Positions 61,110 to 64,000 of a stretch of DNA of 64,000 bases are shown in pieces. The stretch is taken from positions 39,498-103,497 of the forward strand of contig JAHHHN010000023.1 in the NCBI GenBank assembly GCA_019359325.1, written 5' to 3'. Position numbers and translations under genes: made by a program. How positions within the stretch are numbered: the stretch's first letter is position 1; every line of letters starts with the position of its first letter. The stretch is from Mojavia pulchra JT2-VF2 (lineage in GTDB: Bacteria > Cyanobacteriota > Cyanobacteriia > Cyanobacteriales > Nostocaceae). The notes under the pieces are model-generated. The model saw only the letters and a list, made by a program, of their open reading frames with translations. It made no database searches and was not told the origin of the DNA.

Positions 61110-61967
61110 ATGAGCAATAGTCCTGCGGTCAAAACAATTCTTGTACTTGCAGCTAGTCCCGTAGATGAAGCAAGACTGCGCCTAGATGTAGAAGTGCGGG
61201 AGATTGAAGAAGGGTTGCGACGGTCTAAATATCGTGACCAAATTAAGTTACAACCTCGATCGGCTGTGAGAATAAATGATCTGCGTCGAGCATTGTTAGA
61301 TGTGGAACCCCAAATCGTTCACTTTTGCGGTCATGGAGTGGATGAAGGACTGATATTTGAGGATGAACAAGGTAAAAGTAAACTAGTCAATACAGAAGCT
61401 TTGGCAAATCTGTTTGAATTATTTGCAGGTCGAGTTGAGTGTATTGTACTCAATGCTTGTTATTCCGAAGCGCAAGCCAAAGCTATGATTGGGCACGTTG
61501 GCTATGTGATTGGGATGAGCAAAGCCATTGGAGATAAAGCTGCAATTAATTTTTCCGTGGGGTTTTATGATGCTCTCGGTGGCGGACGCACTGTAGAAGA
61601 CGCTTATAAGTTTGGTTGCAATGCAATTCAATTGCAAGGAATTCCAGAGCATCTTACTCCTGTGATCAAAATTAATACAGCATTAAAGGCTGCATTCGGA
61701 GCTACACAAACAACTACCTTCACACCTAAACCTGCAAAGCCTGCGCCTAAAATAGATCGATTTAAACTGATTAAACTACTCAATGATTTACCACCACAGC
61801 AGTTAGATATGCTTTTGTTTACAGTGGATGCACCCAATGGTGTAGTTCCACCGATGACTGCTCCCCAAGGCGATCGCGCTGCTGCATTATTAAGATGGGC
61901 ACAAGGGCCAACAGGTTGCGGTTTGGAAACACTGCAACAGGAATTGGATAACATTCTTTCACCGTAA
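61110..61967 (+). CDS. CHAT-type caspase-like protease with C-terminal effector-associated domain
   Basis: 285 residues. KTILVLAASPVDEARLRLDV, EVREIEEGLRRSKYRDQIKL and RINDLRRALLDVEPQIVHFC open a CHAT/caspase-like alpha/beta fold. The catalytic dyad is present: His in VHFCGHGVDEGLIFEDE (about residue 75) and Cys in CIVLNACYSEAQAKAMI (about 116), followed by VGMSKAIGDKAAINFSVGFY. After a Pro/Thr/Lys linker (about 200-215), residues of about 218-285 form a helical module (LLNDLPPQQLDMLLFTVDAP; TAPQGDRAAALLRWAQGPTG). This module recurs at the N-terminus of the next gene's product (48 of 64 residues identical by hand). The STAND protein is the likely activator. No signal peptide. Confidence 0.85.
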   Translation: MSNSPAVKTILVLAASPVDEARLRLDVEVREIEEGLRRSKYRDQIKLQPRSAVRINDLRRALLDVEPQIVHFCGHGVDEGLIFEDEQGKSKLVNTEALANLFELFAGRVECIVLNACYSEAQAKAMIGHVGYVIGMSKAIGDKAAINFSVGFYDALGGGRTVEDAYKFGCNAIQLQGIPEHLTPVIKINTALKAAFGATQTTTFTPKPAKPAPKIDRFKLIKLLNDLPPQQLDMLLFTVDAPNGVVPPMTAPQGDRAAALLRWAQGPTGCGLETLQQELDNILSP

Positions 61968-61995
61968 TTCTGCAAAATCCGATACCCTTCTCAAC

Positions 61996-62125
61996 GTAGG
62001 GTGTGTTATGCCGATAACGCACCTGAATTTATCTAATTCACGTTAAATTTATACAGATACCTAAAGCGATCGCTTGTGTAATTACTTTCAGACGGTGCAT
62101 TGCGCTGGGCGACAACACACCCTAC
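61996..62125. repeat. MITE with GTAGGGTGTGTT ends
   Basis: Perfect 12-bp ends GTAGGGTGTGTT (61996-62007) and AACACACCCTAC (62114-62125); ACGCACC and GGTGCATTGCG pair imperfectly inside. It fills most of the 224-bp gap between the protease and STAND genes. Confidence 0.7.
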
Positions 62126-62191
62126 ATTTAACGGAAAATTGGCGTAGGTCTTGTTGTTTTAAAATAGAACATTACTCTTGTCAATTCGCTA

Positions 62192-64000
62192 ATGGTTACA
62201 CCCCCACGCGATCGCTCTACACTCATGCAACTGCTCAATGATTTACCGCCGCAGCAGTTGGATATGCTGTTGTTTGCCGTGGATGCGCCAAATAATGTAA
62301 TTCCACCGCTTACTGCTCCTCAAGGCGATCGCGTTTCTGCATTGTTGAGGTGGGCGGAAGCATCAACGGGTTGTGGTTTGCAAGTACTCCAACAGGAATT
62401 AGTAAACATCATCCCGCTACCGAAGAACGAAACTGTACCGGAAGAATTGTGGAATATACCATACCCACGCAACCCGTTTTTTACAGGACGCGAAGCGGTG
62501 TTGCAGGAAATGCGGAATGCTTTGTTAACAAAGAAGTTAGCAGCATTAAGCGGTTTGGGTGGGATTGGCAAAACTCAAACTGCGATCGAGTTTGCCTATC
62601 GCTATCGTCATGAGTATCAGCAGATACTGTGGGTAAGGGCAGCTTCCCACCTAGAATTGGTATCGGGTTTTGTGGAAGTTGCGCGTTTACTGAATTTACC
62701 TGTCAGCCAAGAAAAGGATGAAAGCTTAGTAGTTAAGGCAGTTAAGCAGTGGTTAGCAACACATAACGGCTGGCTGTTGATTTTAGATAACGCCGATGAA
62801 ATTCCCATGCTGCGGGAGTATTTACCAGAGGCACATCAAGGTTATGTGTTGTTGACTACCCGCGCTCAGGCGACGGGGATATATCAGCGAATTGAAATTA
62901 AAAAGTTGCAACCGGAAGATGGGGCGCTGTTGTTGCTGCGGCGTGCCAAACTGATTGCAGAAAATGCGGGGTTGGATGCGGTGACGGAAGAAGAACGCAG
63001 TTTAGCAAAAACCATCTCGCGGGAAATGGACGGTTTACCCTTAGCATTAGATCAAGCAGCAGCGTTTATTGAAGAAACTCCCTCAAATTTGGCGGAGTAT
63101 TTGCAATTTTACCGAGAAGAAGGGGCGAGACTACTGGCGGAACGAGGCGAACTGGCAATTGATCATCCCAGCGTGAGCATCACCTTTTCCCTCGCCTTTG
63201 AGAAAGTATTACAACGCAACCCCACCGCCGCCGATTTAATTCGCGTTTGCGCCTTTTTAGCACCTGATGCGATTCCTGAAGAAATTTTTACCGCAGGTGC
63301 AGCAGAATTAGGAGAAAATCTTAGCTCATTAGCAAACAAACCCCTAGATTTTGTCAAAGTTATCGCAGAAGCGGGACGGTTTTCGCTGATTTACCGGAAC
63401 CCGATTAATAAAACCTTTGATATTCACCGCCTAGTGCAGTCAGTGTTAAAAGCCGAGATGGATGAAGACAATTGCCGTCTTTGGGCAGAAAGGACTGTTT
63501 GTGCAGTTACAGAAGTCTTTCCCAATGCTGAATATGTAAATTGGTTGGTCTGTGAGCGACTTTTACCCCATGCAAGAGTTGCAATTAATTGGATCTCGCT
63601 GTATCAATTTGAGTTAGAAACAGCAGCTTTGTTACTTGCTAGGACTGGTTACTACTTGATCGAACGGGGTCAGTACGCGGAAGCTGAACCACTGTTGAAA
63701 ACAGCATTGTCACTGAGGCAACGGCTGCTGGGAGAAGACCATCCCTCTGTCGCCACCAGTTACAACAACCTGGCAGAACTCTACTATTACCAAGGACGGT
63801 ACGCGGAAGCTGAACCACTGTATCAAACAGCATTGTCACTGAGGCAACGGCTGCTGGGAGAAGACCATCCCTCTGTCGCCACCAGTTACAACAACCTGGC
63901 TGGACTCTACTATTACCAAGGACGGTACGCGGAAGCTGAACCACTGTATCAAACAGCATTGTCCCTGAGGCAACGGCTGCTGGGAGAAGACCATCCCGAT
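62192..64000 (+). CDS. STAND NTPase with N-terminal effector-associated domain and TPRs, cut by window end
   Basis: At least 603 residues from ATG 62192, still open at the window end. Residues 12-76 repeat the protease's C-terminal module (LLNDLPPQQLDMLLFAVDAP; TAPQGDRVSALLRWAEASTG). Next is an NB-ARC-type NTPase: KLAALSGLGGIGKTQTAIEF (P-loop near 119), GWLLILDNADEIPMLREYLP (Walker B near 195), VLLTTRAQATGI (sensor), MDGLPLALDQAAAFIEE (GLPLAL). A winged-helix-like region (FDIHRLVQSVLKAEMDED) follows, then from about 490 tetratricopeptide repeats of 42 residues (YAEAEPLYQTALSLRQRLLG; EDHPSVATSYNNLA). TPRs would sense the trigger and the NTPase oligomerise, bringing protease partners together. 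Confidence 0.9.
   Translation, partial: MVTPPRDRSTLMQLLNDLPPQQLDMLLFAVDAPNNVIPPLTAPQGDRVSALLRWAEASTGCGLQVLQQELVNIIPLPKNETVPEELWNIPYPRNPFFTGREAVLQEMRNALLTKKLAALSGLGGIGKTQTAIEFAYRYRHEYQQILWVRAASHLELVSGFVEVARLLNLPVSQEKDESLVVKAVKQWLATHNGWLLILDNADEIPMLREYLPEAHQGYVLLTTRAQATGIYQRIEIKKLQPEDGALLLLRRAKLIAENAGLDAVTEEERSLAKTISREMDGLPLALDQAAAFIEETPSNLAEYLQFYREEGARLLAERGELAIDHPSVSITFSLAFEKVLQRNPTAADLIRVCAFLAPDAIPEEIFTAGAAELGENLSSLANKPLDFVKVIAEAGRFSLIYRNPINKTFDIHRLVQSVLKAEMDEDNCRLWAERTVCAVTEVFPNAEYVNWLVCERLLPHARVAINWISLYQFELETAALLLARTGYYLIERGQYAEAEPLLKTALSLRQRLLGEDHPSVATSYNNLAELYYYQGRYAEAEPLYQTALSLRQRLLGEDHPSVATSYNNLAGLYYYQGRYAEAEPLYQTALSLRQRLLGEDHPD
63670..64000. repeat. 126-bp near-identical TPR-coding tandem repeats
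   Basis: Units starting TACGCGGAAGCTGAACCACT at about 63674, 63800 and 63926 are 126 bp apart and differ at only a few positions. Each codes for one 42-residue kinesin-light-chain-type TPR. The high DNA identity suggests recent expansion or gene conversion; the array continues past the window. Confidence 0.85.

Noticed and set aside
1..64000. tRNA or rRNA genes
   Set aside because: No cloverleaf-type sequence with matching acceptor ends and T-loop, and no rRNA stretch, was seen by eye.

Overview
The window reads as chromosomal (possibly large-plasmid) DNA from a filamentous, probably Nostocales-type cyanobacterium. The evidence is the HIP1 octamer GCGATCGC recurring throughout, heptameric short tandem repeats (STRR type), many small palindromic elements, a Mo-nitrogenase C-terminal-domain protein, PEP-CTERM and SLH surface proteins, a MASE1 hybrid kinase, and WD40/TPR STAND NTPases. 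No rRNA or tRNA gene was recognised, so the genus cannot be fixed.

Layout. 1-3.3 kb is a decaying region: a CDF metal transporter with an early stop, an exported Fn3-like protein split by one TAG, a DUF6883 remnant, hypotheticals and strong hairpins. 3.4-7.3 kb holds two tandem two-component proteins. 7.2-8.2 kb is a MITE followed by a dead IS1-type element that itself carries a 54-bp palindromic repeat. 8.3-10.1 kb is an SDR/QueA-paralogue operon. 10.1-15.1 kb is sparse: a small Mo-nitro_C protein, an orphan terminator, a solitary CRISPR-type repeat, an acetyltransferase, an IS4 remnant, an exported protein and a reductase fragment. 15.2-19.4 kb is a compact plus-strand run (AraC regulator, S41 peptidase, GNAT, phosphotransferase, histidine phosphatase) resembling a small-molecule modification cassette. 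19.7-25.9 kb holds a secreted protein, a 1219-aa VMAP-HTH/NB-ARC/14xWD40 protein and an anchored alpha/beta hydrolase. 26-34 kb has a frameshifted small gene, IS1 and IS5 remnants, an APH-adaptor-RND efflux operon and an SRPBCC protein. 34-44 kb includes a PEP-CTERM protein, DUF4870 and VanZ membrane proteins, two methyltransferases, a P450 stub, a copper-radical oxidase and a PvdE/SyrD-type exporter. 44-52 kb has a beta-helix/SLH protein, a LysR-GNAT-cupin operon, GST, GNAT and purU. 52-57 kb is a GldA/F/G-like ABC operon. 57-61 kb has a desaturase/SDR fusion, the RNA 3'-end methyltransferase Hen1 and a T4-Pnk-like kinase.

The right edge (61.1-64 kb) holds the most interesting system: a CHAT-type caspase-like protease and a STAND-NTPase/TPR protein, adjacent and on the same strand, carrying nearly the same effector-associated domain (C-terminal in the first, N-terminal in the second). 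This suggests a two-component death or defence switch in which the STAND sensor recruits the protease by homotypic interaction. Hen1 and a Pnk-like kinase lie directly upstream, so RNA repair and a suicide-type switch may share one locus.

At least four families of miniature inverted-repeat elements were found by eye (ends AGGACTTACGCA, ATATCATGTCCG, ATACCAAGTTGC, GTAGGGTGTGTT). Several sit in intergenic gaps of operons or directly abut coding sequences.
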